Shown in pieces: positions 1 through 10,507 of a stretch of DNA of 64,000 nucleotides. Below the pieces are notes generated by a model. The model was not told the origin of the DNA. It searched no databases and saw only the letters and a list, made by a program, of their open reading frames with translations. The translations under genes and the position numbers were made by a program. Position 1 is the first letter of the stretch. Each line of letters opens with the position of its first letter. Origin of the DNA: Limnanthes douglasii subsp. nivea (taxonomy: Eukaryota > Streptophyta > Magnoliopsida > Brassicales > Limnanthaceae); assembly GCA_036936605.1 (NCBI GenBank), contig JAUPFV010000005.1, forward strand, positions 127,793,572-127,857,571, in the 5' to 3' direction.

Positions 1-1268
1 TAGTCTTCTTCAATTTTATCATCGCTCATGTTATCTTTTCTTTGATCATAGTCTTTTGTAGGGTAGTCTTCCTCACTCTTAGGAGGTGGCAGCATATTAG
101 GGTAGTCATCATCGCTCCCAGACGACAGTGGTGTATTAGGGTAGTCATCCTCGCTGCGAGACGGTAGTGGCATATTAACGTAGTTAACCTCTTAACTTTC
201 TGGATCAGGCTCTTCCGCCTAGTGGTTTTTATGGTACACATTGGTAATTAACCTGGGTACGATAGGGAACTCGTCTTTAGGTATGGAATACGGATAGTGG
301 TACTGCGTGAAGTGTTGATCGGGTATATCATCGGGTTCGGTTAGGTCCTCTACCAATACTATCTCCTCCGGTACTACCTCCAACTGTGTATCCTCTTCTA
401 CTACCTCCTCTAGTAAATATTATATTACGTTTTCTTCAGTCATAGTCTTCTTCATTTGCGTCGTCGCTCCTGTTACCTTTTCTTCGGTCAAATCCTTCTC
501 TATGGTAGTCATATTCGCTCCTAGAGGACGATATTGTATTAGAGTAATCATCCTCGCTCCCATATGGCAGCGCCGTATTGGGATAATCATCCTTGCTTCC
601 AGACGGTGGTGGCGTATTAGCGTAGTCAACCTCTTGAATTTCTGGATCTGTCTCTTTCCCCCAATGGTTTCCGCATACACATTGACAACGAACCCGGGTA
701 CGATAGGGTGCTCGTCTTCAGGTATGTAATCCCGGTAGTGGTGCTCCGGGAAGTGTTGATCGGGTATGTCATAGGTTCGGGTATGTCCTCCTATAGTACT
801 ACTTTCCACTGTATTTTTTCCTCTACTACCTCATCTAGTAAATACTATGTTACCTTTTCTTTGGTCATAGTTTTCTTCATTTTCATCGTCGCTCATATTA
901 CCTTTTGTTCGGTAGTAATCTTATACAGGGTAGCCATCCTCGCTCCCAGGCAGCGGCAACGTATTACGGCATTCATCCTCGCTCCCAGACGGCAGTGCGT
1001 ATTAGGGTAGTCATTCCCTCCTAGTCGGTGGCGGCAGATTAGTATAGTCAACCTCTTGAGTTTTTGCATCAGGCTCTTCCTTGTATTGGTTTTCTGAATA
1101 TACATTGGTAGTCAAACTGGGTACGATAGGGTGCTCGTCTTTAGGTATGTAATCCGAATATTGGTATATTGCAAAGTGTTGATCGAGTATGTCATCGGGT
1201 TCAAGTATATCCTCCTCCGATACTACCTCCGATTGTGTTTCTTCTTCTACTACCTCTGATAGTAAATA

Positions 1269-1529
1269 TTATCTTAATTTTCTTCTTTCATAGTTTTCCT
1301 CATTTGCGTCATCGCTCCTGTTACCTTTTCTTTGGTCATAGTTTTCTTTAGGGTAGTCATCCTCACTCCCAGAGGACGACATTGTATTAAAGTAGTCATC
1401 CTCGCTCCCATACGGTAGCGCCATATTAGGATAGTCATCCTCGCTCCCAAACGGTGGAAGTGTTTTAGCGTAGTTAACCTTTTGACTTTCTAGATCTGGC
1501 TCTTTTCCGTAGTGGTTTTCTGGATACAC
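1269..1529 (-). pseudogene. Open segment of the repeat-encoded acidic peptide
   Basis: This 86-codon open stretch is one of the better preserved units. It starts at MYPENHYGKEPDLESQ and holds three successive copies of the SEDDYPN-type block, followed by a basic/acidic EDYDRRKGN-like tail. There is no signal peptide, membrane segment or recognisable domain. It lies in the common frame of the array, so its openness reflects the coding consensus and not a separate gene. The upstream part of the same unit is in another frame after an indel, so this is a fragment. Confidence 0.5.
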
Positions 1530-2180
1530 ATTGTCAGTGAACCCGGGTACGATAGGGAGCTGGTCTTCGGGTATGTAATCTGGGTAGTGGTGCTCCGAGA
1601 AGTGTTGATTGGATATGTCATTGGTTCGGGTAAGTCCTCGTATGGTACTACCTTCGACTGTGTTTCTTCTTCCACTACCTCATCTAGTAAATATTATGTA
1701 ACATTTTCTTTTTTCATAGTTTTCTTCAATTTCATTGTCGCTCCTATTACCTTTTCCTTAGTCGTAGTCTTGTGTAGGGTAGTCATCCTCGCTCTCAAGC
1801 GGCGGCAACGTATTAGGGTTGTCATTATCACTCCCAGACGGTAGTGGCGTATTAGGGTAGTCAACCTCTTGACTCTCTAGATCAGGCTCTTCCCCTTAGT
1901 GGTTTTCCGGATGAACATTGGTAGCCAACCCGGGTACGATAGGTTGCTCATCTTTAGGTATGTAATCCGGATAGTGGTTCTCTGAGAAGTGTTAATCGAG
2001 TCTATCATCGGGTTCAGGAAGATGCTCCTTTGGTAGTATCTCCTCTGATACTACCTCTGACTACATTTCGTCTTCTACTACCTCATCTCGTAATATTATG
2101 TTACAATTTATTCAATCACAGTATTCCTCATTTGCACAGTCGCTCCTATTACCTTTTCTTCGGTCATAGTCTTATCTAGG

Positions 2181-2298
2181 GTAGTCATCCTCGCTCTCCA
2201 ACGGCGCTAGCGTATTAGGGTAGTCATCCTCGCTCCCAGACGACAGTGGCGAATTAGGGTAGTCATACTCGCTCCCAAACGGTGGCGGCATATGAGCA
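2181..2298 (-). repeat. 39-bp subrepeat cluster inside the 420-bp unit
   Basis: Three consecutive copies begin with GTAGTCAT at 2181, 2220 and 2259, exactly 39 bp apart. On the minus strand 39 bp equals 13 codons and encodes the block GSEDDYPNTLPPS. Two or three such copies sit in most 420-bp units (for example 1351-1460 and 545-620), so the array has two levels of repetition and the short level keeps codon phase. Confidence 0.85.
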
Positions 2299-4337
2299 TA
2301 GTCAACCTCTTGACTTTCTGGAGCAGTCTCTTCCTCCTAGTGGTTTTTCGGATACACATTGGTAGCCAACCCGGTTACGATAGGGTGCTTATATTTAGGT
2401 ATGTAATCCAGATAGTGGTACTCCAAAAAGTTTTGATCGGGTAGGTCATCTGATTCGGGAACGATAGAGTGCATGTTTTGGGTATGGAATCTAGGTAACG
2501 GTGCTCCTAGAAGTGCTAATCGGGTAAGTTCTCCTCCGGTACTACCTCCGACAGTGTTTCTTCTTCTACTACCTCCTCTTATAATTCGGTTATGATTAGT
2601 TCTCCTCTGGTACTACCTCCAACTGTGTTTCTTCTTCTACTACCTCATATAGTAAATATTATGTTACATTTTGCTTTAGTCATAGTTTTATTCATTTTCA
2701 TCGTCGTTCCTCTTACTTTTTCTTCATTTATAGTCTTCTGAAGGGTATTCATTCTCGCTCTCAGACGGCGACAGCGTATTAGGGTAGTGATCCTCACTCC
2801 CAAACGGTACCGGCATATGATGGTAGTCATCCTTGCTCCAAGACAGTGACGATATATTAGTATAGTCAACCTCTTGACTTTTTGGATCTTGATCTTCCTT
2901 CTAGTGGTTTTCCGGATACACATTGGTAGCAAACTCTGGTACGGTACGGTGCTCATCTTCGGGTATGTAATCTGGGTAGTGGTGCTCCAAGAAGTTTAGA
3001 TCGGGTATGTCATCGGGTTCAGATAAGTCTTCCTCACGTACTACCTCCTCCGGTACTATCACCGATTGTGTTTCTTGTTCTACTCCCTCCAATAGTATAT
3101 ATTATGTTACATTTTCTTCAGTCATAGTATTCTTCATTTTCATCGTCACTCCTATTATATTTGCTTTGTTTATAGTCTTTTCAAGGGTAGTCATCCTCCC
3201 TCCCAGGTAGTGGCAGTGTATTAGGGTAGCCATCTTCGCTCCTAGATTGCAGCAATGTATTAAGGTAGTCATCCTCGCTCCCAGACGGTTTCACCGTATT
3301 AGCATACTCAACCTCTTGGCTTTCCGGATAAAATTCTTCCCCCTAGTGGGTTTTCGGATAGACATTGGCAGCGAACCCCGGTACGATAGTGTGCTCGTTT
3401 TTGGTTATGTAATCCGGGTAGTGGTTCTCCGGGAAGTGATAAACGAGTATGCCATCGGTTCGAGTAAGTCGTACTCCGGTACTACCTCATGCGGTTCTAC
3501 CTCTGAGTGTGTTTCTTCTTCTACCACCTCGTCTAGTAAATATTATGTTACCTTTTCTTGTTATAGTCTTCTTTATTTTCATCGCCACTCTTGTTACATT
3601 TTCTAAAATACGTATTAAAATAGTCATCCTCGCTCTCATACGGTAGCGACGTATTAAGGTAGTCATCATCGCTTCCAGACGGTAGTGGTGTATTAGCGAG
3701 TCAACCTCTTGACTTTCCGGATCAAGCTTGTTCTCCCAGTGGTGTTCTGGATACACATTGGCAGTAAACCCGAGTATGATAAAGTGCCCGTCTTCGGATA
3801 TGTAATCTGGTTAGTGGTGCTCCAGGAAGTGCAGATCGGGTAATTCCTCCTCTAGTACTACCACCGATTGTATTTCTTATTCTAATACCTCCTCTAGTAA
3901 ATATTATGCACATTTTTTCCAGTCATAGTCTTCGTCATTTTCATGTTCGTTCCAGTTACATTTTCTTCTTTTATAGTCTTCTCCAAGGTAGTCATCTTCA
4001 CTCCCAGCTGGTGGCACCTTATTAGGGTAGTCATCCACCCTCTCAGACGGCATTGGAGTATTAGGGTAGTCATCCTGTCTCTGAGACGATGGCAGAGTAT
4101 TAGCGTTGTCAACCTTTTGACTTCCTGTATAAGGCTCTTCCCCTAGTTGTTTTCCGAGTCCACATTGTCAGCGAACCTAGGTACGACAAGGTGCTCGTCT
4201 TCGGGTATGTTATTTAAGTAGTGGTGCTCGTGGAAGTGTTGATGAGGTATGTCATTGGGTTTATGTAAGTCCTCCAATGGTAATACCTCTGATTGTGTTT
4301 CATTTTCTACTACCTCCTCCTCTGACTATGTTTCTTA

Positions 4338-4828
4338 TTATCCGGTATAATCTATGTGTGGGTGTTATTGGTTGTAATATTTTCTGGGGCGAGTATGAAC
4401 ATATACCTCACAGATAGTACACCAAATAAAGTACTTGATTTTGGTTATATTGAATGAGACTATGAAAAGGAAAAACAAATAAAATAAAAAAGTAAATAGA
4501 GAGTGTCCATATATATTTATTGTACTAATGACAGGAAAAACTAATATAGTAAGTAAAATGCATTTAAAGTAGTATATTTTATTATTCATTAATAAATTTA
4601 TCAAACATATTTAAATTAAAATTTATTTATATTAGTACATTTTAAAAAAATGTAACACGAGTTTTTTTTATAATAAAAATAAATAAATGTGAACCCATAT
4701 TTAAATTAAGATATTTTTGTTAATGTCGTACCTTTGATGTATTTTTGAAATGCATAGTAAATATTTGAATTTGCAGTTTTCTAATTAGACAAAAGAAACT
4801 TTTATTAATTTATAAAATATGATTTGTA
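4338..4828. other. AT-rich insertion interrupting the array; no gene seen
   Basis: About 490 bp of very AT-rich sequence separate two blocks of the 420-bp array. The array stops in the phase TTTCTTATTA and resumes near GCGGTGCTCCTATTACC, which is a different unit phase, so sequence was lost or rearranged at the junction. I see no clear terminal repeats or target duplication. A hydrophobic 79-codon minus-strand ORF (4365-4604) has no recognisable features and is probably chance in AT-rich DNA. Confidence 0.6.
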
Positions 4829-5666
4829 AGCGGTGCTCCTATTACCTTTTTTGGTCATAGTTTTCTTTATTTTCATCGTCGTTCCCATTACCATATCTAC
4901 GGTCGTTGTCTTCTCCAGGGTAGTTATCCTCGCTCTTAGACGACCGCGACGTATTCGGGTAATCATCCATGCTCCTAAACGGTGCTTGTCTTCGGGTATG
5001 TAATCCGGGCTATGGTGCTGCAACAATTACTGATCGGATATGTCATCGGGTTCAGGTAAGTCCTCCTCCGGTACTAGCTCCTCTGGTACTACCTCCGACT
5101 GTGTTTTTTCTTTTACTACCTCCTATAGTAAATATTATATTACATTTTCTTCGATCATAGTCTTTTTCATTTACTTATTCGCTATTGTTTAGTCTTCTCT
5201 AGTATAGTCATCGTCGCTCCCAGGCGATGACAACATATTAGGGTAGGCATCCCCGCTCCTAGATGGCAACGACGTATTATGGTAGTAATCCTCGCTCCCA
5301 GACGGTGGCGGCGTATTAGCGTAGTCAACCTCTTGACTTCCTCATCAGGCTCTTCCCCTTACTAGTTTTTTGGGTACACATTGGTAGCGAATCCGGGTAA
5401 GATAGGGTGCTCGTCTTTCGATATATAATTCGGGTAGTGGTCCTCCGAGATTGCTGACCGGCTATGTCATCGGGTTCCGGTAAGTCCTCCTCAGGTACTG
5501 GCTCCAACTATGTTTCTTCTACTACTACCTCCACTAGTAAATATTTTATTACCTTTTCTTCGGTCATAGTCTTCTTCATTTTCATCTTCGCTCCAGACGA
5601 CAGCGATATATTAGGGTAGTCATCCTCGCTCATAGATGTTGGTGGTATGTTAGCGTAGTCAACCTC

Positions 5667-5888
5667 TTAACTTTCCGGATGTTGCTCTTTCTCCCAATGG
5701 TTTTCCGGATACAAATTGGCTGCGAACCCGGGTACGATGTGGTGCTCGCCTTCAGGTATGTAATCTAAGTAGTGGATCTTTACGAGGTGTTGGTCGCGCA
5801 TGTCATTAGGTTCGGGTAAGTCCTCATCTGGTACTACATCCTCCTGTACTACACCGTTCGGTACTACTCCGTCTGGTACTACCTCCAA
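5667..5888 (-). pseudogene. Repeat-encoded acidic peptide, open segment (copy 1 of duplicated pair)
   Basis: A 73-codon open stretch starting MEVVPDGVVPNGVVQED reads through the EDLPEPND and YIPEGEHHIVPGF blocks to the YPENHWEK block. It is almost the same as 6885-7106, one 1,218-bp period away. It carries an extra short VV-repeat insertion not present in most units. Function unknown; probably a decayed fragment. Confidence 0.45.
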
Positions 5889-6884
5889 CTGTGTTGAAGG
5901 TAGTAGTCTTCTTCATTTTCATCGTCTCTCCTGTTATATTTTCTTCAGTAGTAGTCTTTTATAGGGTAGTCATCCTCGCTTCGAGGGGGCAACAATGTAT
6001 TAGGGTATTTATCCTCGATCCTAGCCCGTAACGACGTATTATGGTAGTCATCTGCGCTTCCAGATGATGCGGGCGTATTAGTGTAGTCAATCTCTTGACT
6101 TTCCAGATCACGCTCTTCCCCTAGTGGTTTTCAAGATACACATTGGCAACAAACCCGAGTATGATAGGGTGCTCATCTTTGGGTATGTAATCTGGGTAGT
6201 GATGCTCCAAGAATTTCTAGTCGGTTATATCATTGTTCTGTATAAGTCTTCCTCCAATACTAACTCGTCCGGTGATACCTCATTTGGTACTACCTCCAAC
6301 TATATTTCTTATTCAATTTCGTTATATAGTAAATATTATGTTACCTTTTCTTTGGTCATATTTTTCCTCATTTTTATTGTGTCTCATGTTACCTTTTCTT
6401 CGGTCATAGTCTTCTACAGGGTCGTCATCCTCATTCCCAAGTGGCGAAAGTGTATTTTGGTAGTCATCCTCGCTCCTAGATGGCAACGATGTATTATGGT
6501 AGTAATCCTCGCTCCCAGACGGTGGCGGTGTATTAGCGTAGTCAACCTCTTGACTTTCCGCATCAGGCTCTTCCCCTTACTAGTTTTTTGGGTACACATT
6601 GGTAGCGAATCCGGGTAAGATAGGGTGCTCGTCTTTCGATATATAATTCGGGTAGTGGTCCTCCGAGATTGCTGACCGGCTATGTCATCGGGTTCCGGTA
6701 AGTCCTCCTCAGGTACTGGTTCCAACTATGTTTCTTCTACTACTACCTCCACTAGTAAATATTCTATTACCTTTTCTTCGGTCATAGTCTTCTTCATTTT
6801 CATCTTCGCTCCAGACGACAGCGATATATTAGGGTAGTCATCCTCGCTCATAGATGTTGGTGGTATGTTAGCGTAGTCAACCTC

Positions 6885-7106
6885 TTAACTTTCCGGATGT
6901 TGCTCTTTCTCCCAATGGTTTTCCGGATACAAATTGGCTGTGAACCCGGGTACGATGTGGTGCTCGCCTTCAGGTATGTAATCTAAGTAGTGGATCTTTA
7001 CGAAGTGTTGGTCGCGCATGTCATTAGGTTCGGGTAAGTCCTCATCTGGTACTACATCCTCCTGTACTACACCGTTCGATACTACTCCGTCTGGTACTAC
7101 CTCCAA
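6885..7106 (-). pseudogene. Repeat-encoded acidic peptide, open segment (copy 2 of duplicated pair)
   Basis: This duplicate of 5667-5888 differs by only a few residues (for example Pro to Ser in the VVPNGVV repeat and Leu to Phe later). Because the two copies arose by segmental duplication, the shared open frame is not independent evidence of selection. Confidence 0.45.
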
Positions 7107-8009
7107 CTGTGTTGAAGGTAGTAGTCTTCTTCATTTGCATCGTCTCTCCTGTTATATTTTCTTCAGTAGTAGTCTTTTATAGGGTAGTCATCCTCGCTTC
7201 GAGGGGGCAACAATGTATTAGGGTATTTATCCTCGATCCTAGCCCGCAACGACGTATTATGGTAGTCATCTGCGCTTCCAGATGGTGCGGGCGTATTAGT
7301 GTAGTCAATCTCTTGACTTTCCAGATCACGCTCTTCCCCTAGTGGTTTTCAAGATACAAATTGGCAACAAACCCGAGTATGATAGGGTGCTCATCTTTGG
7401 GTATGTAATCTGGGTAGTGATGCTCCAGGAATTTCCAATCGGTTATATCATTGTTCTGTATAAGTCTTCCTCCAATACTAATTCGTCCGGTGCTACCTCA
7501 TTTGGTACTACCTCCAACTGTGTTTCTTCTTCAATTTCGTTATATAGTAAATATTATGTTACCTTTTCTTTGGTCATATTTTTCCTCATTTTCATTGTGT
7601 CTCATCTTACCTTTTCTTCGGTCATAGTCTTCTACAGGGTCGTCATCCTCATTCCCAAGTGGCGAAAGCGTATTTTGGTAGTCATCCTCGCTCCTAGACG
7701 AAAACGACATATTAGGTCATCCTCGAACCTCTTAACTTTCTAGAACAGGCTCTTCCCCCTAGTGGTTTCTCGGATACAAATTGGCAGCGAACCCAGGTCT
7801 GATAGGGTGGTCATCTTTGGGTATATTAGTGTACTCAACCTCTTAAAATTATGGATTAGGATTTTCCCCCTAATTGTTTATCGCATACACATTGGCACCT
7901 AACCCGGGTATGACAGGGTGCTCATCTCTGGGTATGTAATCCGGGTAGTGGTGCTCTGGGAAATGCTTATCGGGTATGTCATCGGCTTCGGGTAAGTCCT
8001 CCTCTAGTA

Positions 8010-8333
8010 CTACTTCCCTTCGATACTACCTCCAACTGTGTTTCCTCTTCTGCTAACTCCTCTAATAAATATTATGTTACATTTTCTTCGATTATAGTCT
8101 TCCTTATTTTCATCATTGCTCCTGGTATCTTTTTTCCGGTCATAATCTTCTCTAGGATAGTCATCCTCGCTCCCAGACGGCGGCAGCGTATTATGATATT
8201 TATCCTTACTCGTAGACGTCATCGGCATATTCGTGTCTTCATCCTTGCTCCCAAACAAGGGTGACATATTAGAGTAGTCCACATCTTGACTTTCGGGATC
8301 ACACTCTTCCCCCAAATGGTTTTCCGGATACAT
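8010..8333 (-). pseudogene. Longest open segment of the repeat-encoded peptide
   Basis: This 107-codon stretch covers the YPENHLGEE block, two diverged and one canonical GSEDDYP block, the basic/acidic EDYDRKKD tail and the RGVSRRGNTVGGS tail of a unit. The frame is also open upstream to the solo-LTR insertion at 8351, so the unit was longer before that insertion. No known domain, signal peptide or membrane span is visible. Confidence 0.5.
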
Positions 8334-8350
8334 ATTGGCAACGAACCCGG

Positions 8351-8941
8351 TGTTACGAGAATAATAAGTTTTACCACAGTTAAGTCTTTATGATTTTAGT
8401 CAAGAAAGAGATAAGGTAAAAAGGATCCTCGTATTCATCGATAGGTTCTCCCTATTTATAATACTCTAAGTCAGTGTGTAGTTACACATGTATACACTTA
8501 ATGCTCCACTAACTCACTAACGTCACTATTCCTATAATTTCGGAAGAAGTACTTAAAATGGTTTGACTTAAGAGTCAAAACGTGCGTTATACAATAAATA
8601 AGGATACTTCTTGTCTGATCTGCACTTTAAATCGAGTTGGGCCATTCCTCAAGCGCGATCACACATGTTCTAGTGTGCAGAGCTCGAGCTCACTGATCAT
8701 ATGGTCAACTTATCTTCTTTGAGTTTGCACTCAGTCTTGATCACGCGTTCATCGCGTCCGTAATCTGGTCGATCAACTCATCTCTCCTAATGTCTTCGAG
8801 GTCGATCTGCCATCGAGGTCGATCTGCCTTTGAGCTCATCAATGTTGTAGAGCTCGTCATTTTCTTCATTGCTTTCCATAATCCAAATCGGCGGTCCTCC
8901 TACTTGTGCTCGTACTTGTTTGGGGGAACCCCCCTTTATCA
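8351..8941 (+). mobile_element. Solo LTR (591 bp) with 5-bp TSD
   Basis: The element begins TGTTACGAGAATAATAAG and ends CCCTTTATCA, the TG...CA termini of an LTR. It is flanked by the direct repeat CCCGG at 8346-8350 and 8942-8946. Removing it restores the array sequence ACCCGGGTACGATAGGGTG exactly. A TATA-like CTATTTATAATA lies near 8450 on the plus strand, which suggests the orientation. No internal retrotransposon sequence is present, so it is a solo LTR left by LTR-LTR recombination. The superfamily cannot be assigned from the LTR alone. Confidence 0.9.
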
Positions 8942-8946
8942 CCCGG

Positions 8947-8980
8947 GTACGATAGGGTGTTCATCTTCGGGTAACTAATC
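8947..8980 (-). repeat. Stub of the 420-bp unit after the solo LTR
   Basis: These bases continue the array unit interrupted at 8350 and end abruptly at 8980, where an LTR-type fragment begins. This is the right-hand border of the array in the window. Confidence 0.8.
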
Positions 8981-9643
8981 TGGTGGAAAATCTTGTCAAA
9001 CCACTTTGGTCTTGATTCAAGCTAATTGATTTCAACAAATGAGAAAGTGTCTCGATTGTACTCTTTTTCTCTTGTTCAAGTTTTGTCCCAATGGGTTTTC
9101 TTGACAAGGTTTTTAATGAGGCAATTGTTTCACATCACCATTGCCCATTTGTTGAAATAAAAGCCCAACGCCCATCTACACCAAAAGCCACGTCCTTGGA
9201 GGAGGGAAGGGTCTGATTTCCACCTTATATCATTAATATTTTGTATTTTCAATATTAAAGCATTTTGTTTCCAAGAAAATCCTTAATTGTTTTAGAGGCA
9301 TGCATTATGTTTCCAAGAACAGCCTTAATTGTGTTCAAAGCTAGTTCTTTCTCCTATAAAAACTATGTACTCAGAATTCTAATGGTTAGACTATCTTTGA
9401 TTCTGAAAAAAAACTCTTAAGTTTTACTCTTCTCTTGTTGGTGTGTAATATCCACAAGAAAACCTGTTCTTCATTTGGTGCGTCATATCTAAAGGAAGAT
9501 CAGTTGGAATATCAAAGGCCTTTCCGCAAACTTTGTGTGACCTATCGATCCACATCCTTTGATCCTTGAATCCTTTTGGGTTCCTGGTTGCAAAGTTATC
9601 CATATCCCATTACAGAGTGTCGATTCTAGGAGGAGTTTATCAT
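8981..9643 (+). mobile_element. Truncated LTR-type repeat, inverted homologue of 31965-32834
   Basis: Sequence from TGGTGGAAAATCTTG to GGAGGAGTTTATCA matches the reverse complement of about 31965-32625 closely. The motif CTTGACAAGGTTTTTAATGA and a TATA-like CCTATAAAAAC near 9352 look like the terminal region of an LTR retrotransposon. The other copy extends about 200 bp further at its start, so this one is 5'-truncated. The flanks (array stub on the left, Tat integrase tail on the right) show no TSD, so it marks a rearrangement border. Confidence 0.7.
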
Positions 9644-10088
9644 CATTGATATTTACAAATGTGAATGTGGCACCTCATTAAAACTTTCCTGCGCCACCAG
9701 AAGAGGATATGCCACTTATACAATCAATAAAACTATAATATCAAATCAGAAAAGAGAAAAAATTACTCGTAATACAATTTCAAATGCTCAATGTTTCATG
9801 GGTGTTGTAGAAGTCTCTCCTCTTTATCCTAGAGGCGGTGCATACCTGGTTTAACTCGCTCTATCACTGAATAAGGACTTTCCCAGTTTGGAGCCATTTT
9901 TCCTAGGCTTTTATCCTTTGTGTGCAAGAATACCTTCAGTAATACCTTGTCTCCCACATTAAAATCTCTTCATCTTACCCTTGAATAACGACTCCTCATT
10001 AAAGTTTGATAGTGAGTTGAATTCAGATGCGCTCTAACCCTCTCTTCTTCAATTTAATCAAGGTCTGCTCTTCTTACTTTTTCATTAG
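9644..10088 (-). pseudogene. Tat integrase C-terminus and 3' flank (remnant, minus strand)
   Basis: Read on the minus strand, 10088 to about 9800 encodes an integrase tail: a DLIEEERVRAHL-like segment, then GDKVLLKVFLHTKDKS, then LGKMAPNWESPYSVIERVKP, the usual GPY-type end of Ty3/gypsy integrase. Stops interrupt the end. The rest (9644-9800) is 3' UTR containing a GAGGTGCCACATTCACATTT-like stretch on that strand. The same piece occurs at 55560-56020 (same strand) and 59592-60055 (opposite strand). It abuts the start of LTR alpha directly. Confidence 0.75.
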
Positions 10089-10403
10089 TGATAAGGAAAT
10101 TGAACTTCGAGGAGTAAAATGTAAAAAATAGAACTTCTTATGACAGATTGTAAAATTAGAGGAGGGAATTAAAACTTTGTATTTTAGTCAGGGACTAGCG
10201 TGTAATGATCCCTTTTATGTAACTGTTTAAGTTAAAAGCTAAGTCATTGTGCCTTTATATAAAGGCCAAGGCTGATCTATTAAAGGGGTTGACTTTTTGA
10301 GAGAGATCACCCTTGCAACTCAACTTTCTATCTCTAAAACCTATTTTCCTCTCTACTAACTAACTTCTCTTAGTTTACTTAGACAATCCAAGTATCCAAC
10401 TCA
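10089..10403 (+). mobile_element. LTR alpha, copy 1 (315 bp)
   Basis: It starts TGATAAGGAAATTGAAC and ends AGTATCCAACTCA. A TATA box TATATAAA lies at 10256-10263. Two other copies are found: 59277-59591 (minus strand, also 315 bp) and a truncated 56021-56310 (plus strand). It is followed by a primer-binding-like site and by gag on the same strand, so it acts as a 5' LTR. Its start is joined head-to-head to a minus-strand integrase tail, so the alpha element probably inserted into another Tat element. Confidence 0.8.
10256..10263 (+). promoter_or_regulatory. TATA box of LTR alpha
   Basis: TATATAAA lies about 147 bp before the LTR end and is retained in the minus-strand copy (59417-59424). Position and context fit an LTR promoter. 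No activity can be inferred. Confidence 0.55.
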
Positions 10404-10408
10404 CCAAA

Positions 10409-10426
10409 TTGGTGACTTCACTGGGG
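10409..10426 (+). other. Candidate primer binding site of the alpha element
   Basis: TTGGTGACTTCACTGGGG follows the LTR end after a short spacer. Equivalent sites after the other LTR families are TTGGCGATCAGAGTGGG (15629) and TTGGTGACCACAGTGGG (19945). The TGGxGA start fits pairing with a tRNA 3' CCA end; Ogre/Tat elements are generally assigned tRNA-Arg primers, which I could not test here. Confidence 0.55.
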
Positions 10427-10507
10427 ACCTAATCATCGATTGGTGCCTAGTTTAGTAGTTCGAATTTTCTCCTTTTCAAAGCTTGAAAACTGATTTTAAG
10501 CTTGACA

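Larger units (their letters stand above)
1..4337 (-). repeat. ~420-bp tandem array, left block, with minus-strand coding consensus
   Basis: About ten diverged units follow one another; the landmark TAGTAAATATTATGTTA recurs near 414, 836, 1261, 1687, 2651, 3093, 3534 and 3895, mostly 360-440 bp apart. On the minus strand the same frame recurs in every unit and spells blocks such as EEDLPEPDDIPDQHFPEHHY, YIPEDEHPIVPGF, YPENHWGKEPDPESQEVDYA, a 13-residue block GSEDDYPNTLPPS, and EDYDRRKGN. The peptide is acidic and rich in Tyr, Pro, Asp and Glu. No unit is fully open: stops and indels occur in each. I recognise no protein family. Either a repetitive coding exon was amplified and decayed, or the satellite has an open consensus by descent from one. 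The array runs off the left edge of the window. Confidence 0.9.
5261..7696 (-). repeat. Tandem duplication of a 1,218-bp three-unit block
   Basis: Positions 5261-6477 and 6478-7696 are near-identical over their full length at a constant offset of about 1,218 bp. Matching minus-strand open segments start at 5507/6725 and 5888/7106, and plus-strand landmarks at 6124/7342 show the same offset. Neighbouring 420-bp units are far more diverged, so this is a later unequal exchange of three units. The period is divisible by three, which would keep the minus-strand frame. Confidence 0.9.
4829..8345 (-). repeat. ~420-bp tandem array, right block
   Basis: The array resumes with the same unit and minus-strand consensus. 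Landmarks at about 5123, 5535, 6325, 6754, 7543 and 8065 mark the units. The block contains a recent three-unit duplication (5261-7696). It is broken at 8350 by a solo LTR, and a 34-bp stub of the same unit continues from 8947 to 8980. Confidence 0.9.

Noticed and set aside
4365..4604. 79-codon hydrophobic minus-strand ORF in the AT-rich insertion
   Set aside because: No start context, domain or homologous frame; expected by chance in AT-rich DNA rich in TTT and ATA codons.
6124..6618. 164-codon hydrophobic plus-strand ORF in the 420-bp array (and its duplicate at 7342-7743)
   Set aside because: It is the antisense shadow of the minus-strand coding consensus; the Tyr/Asp/Glu-rich codons read as Val/Ile/Phe on the other strand. 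It does not recur as an open frame in other units.
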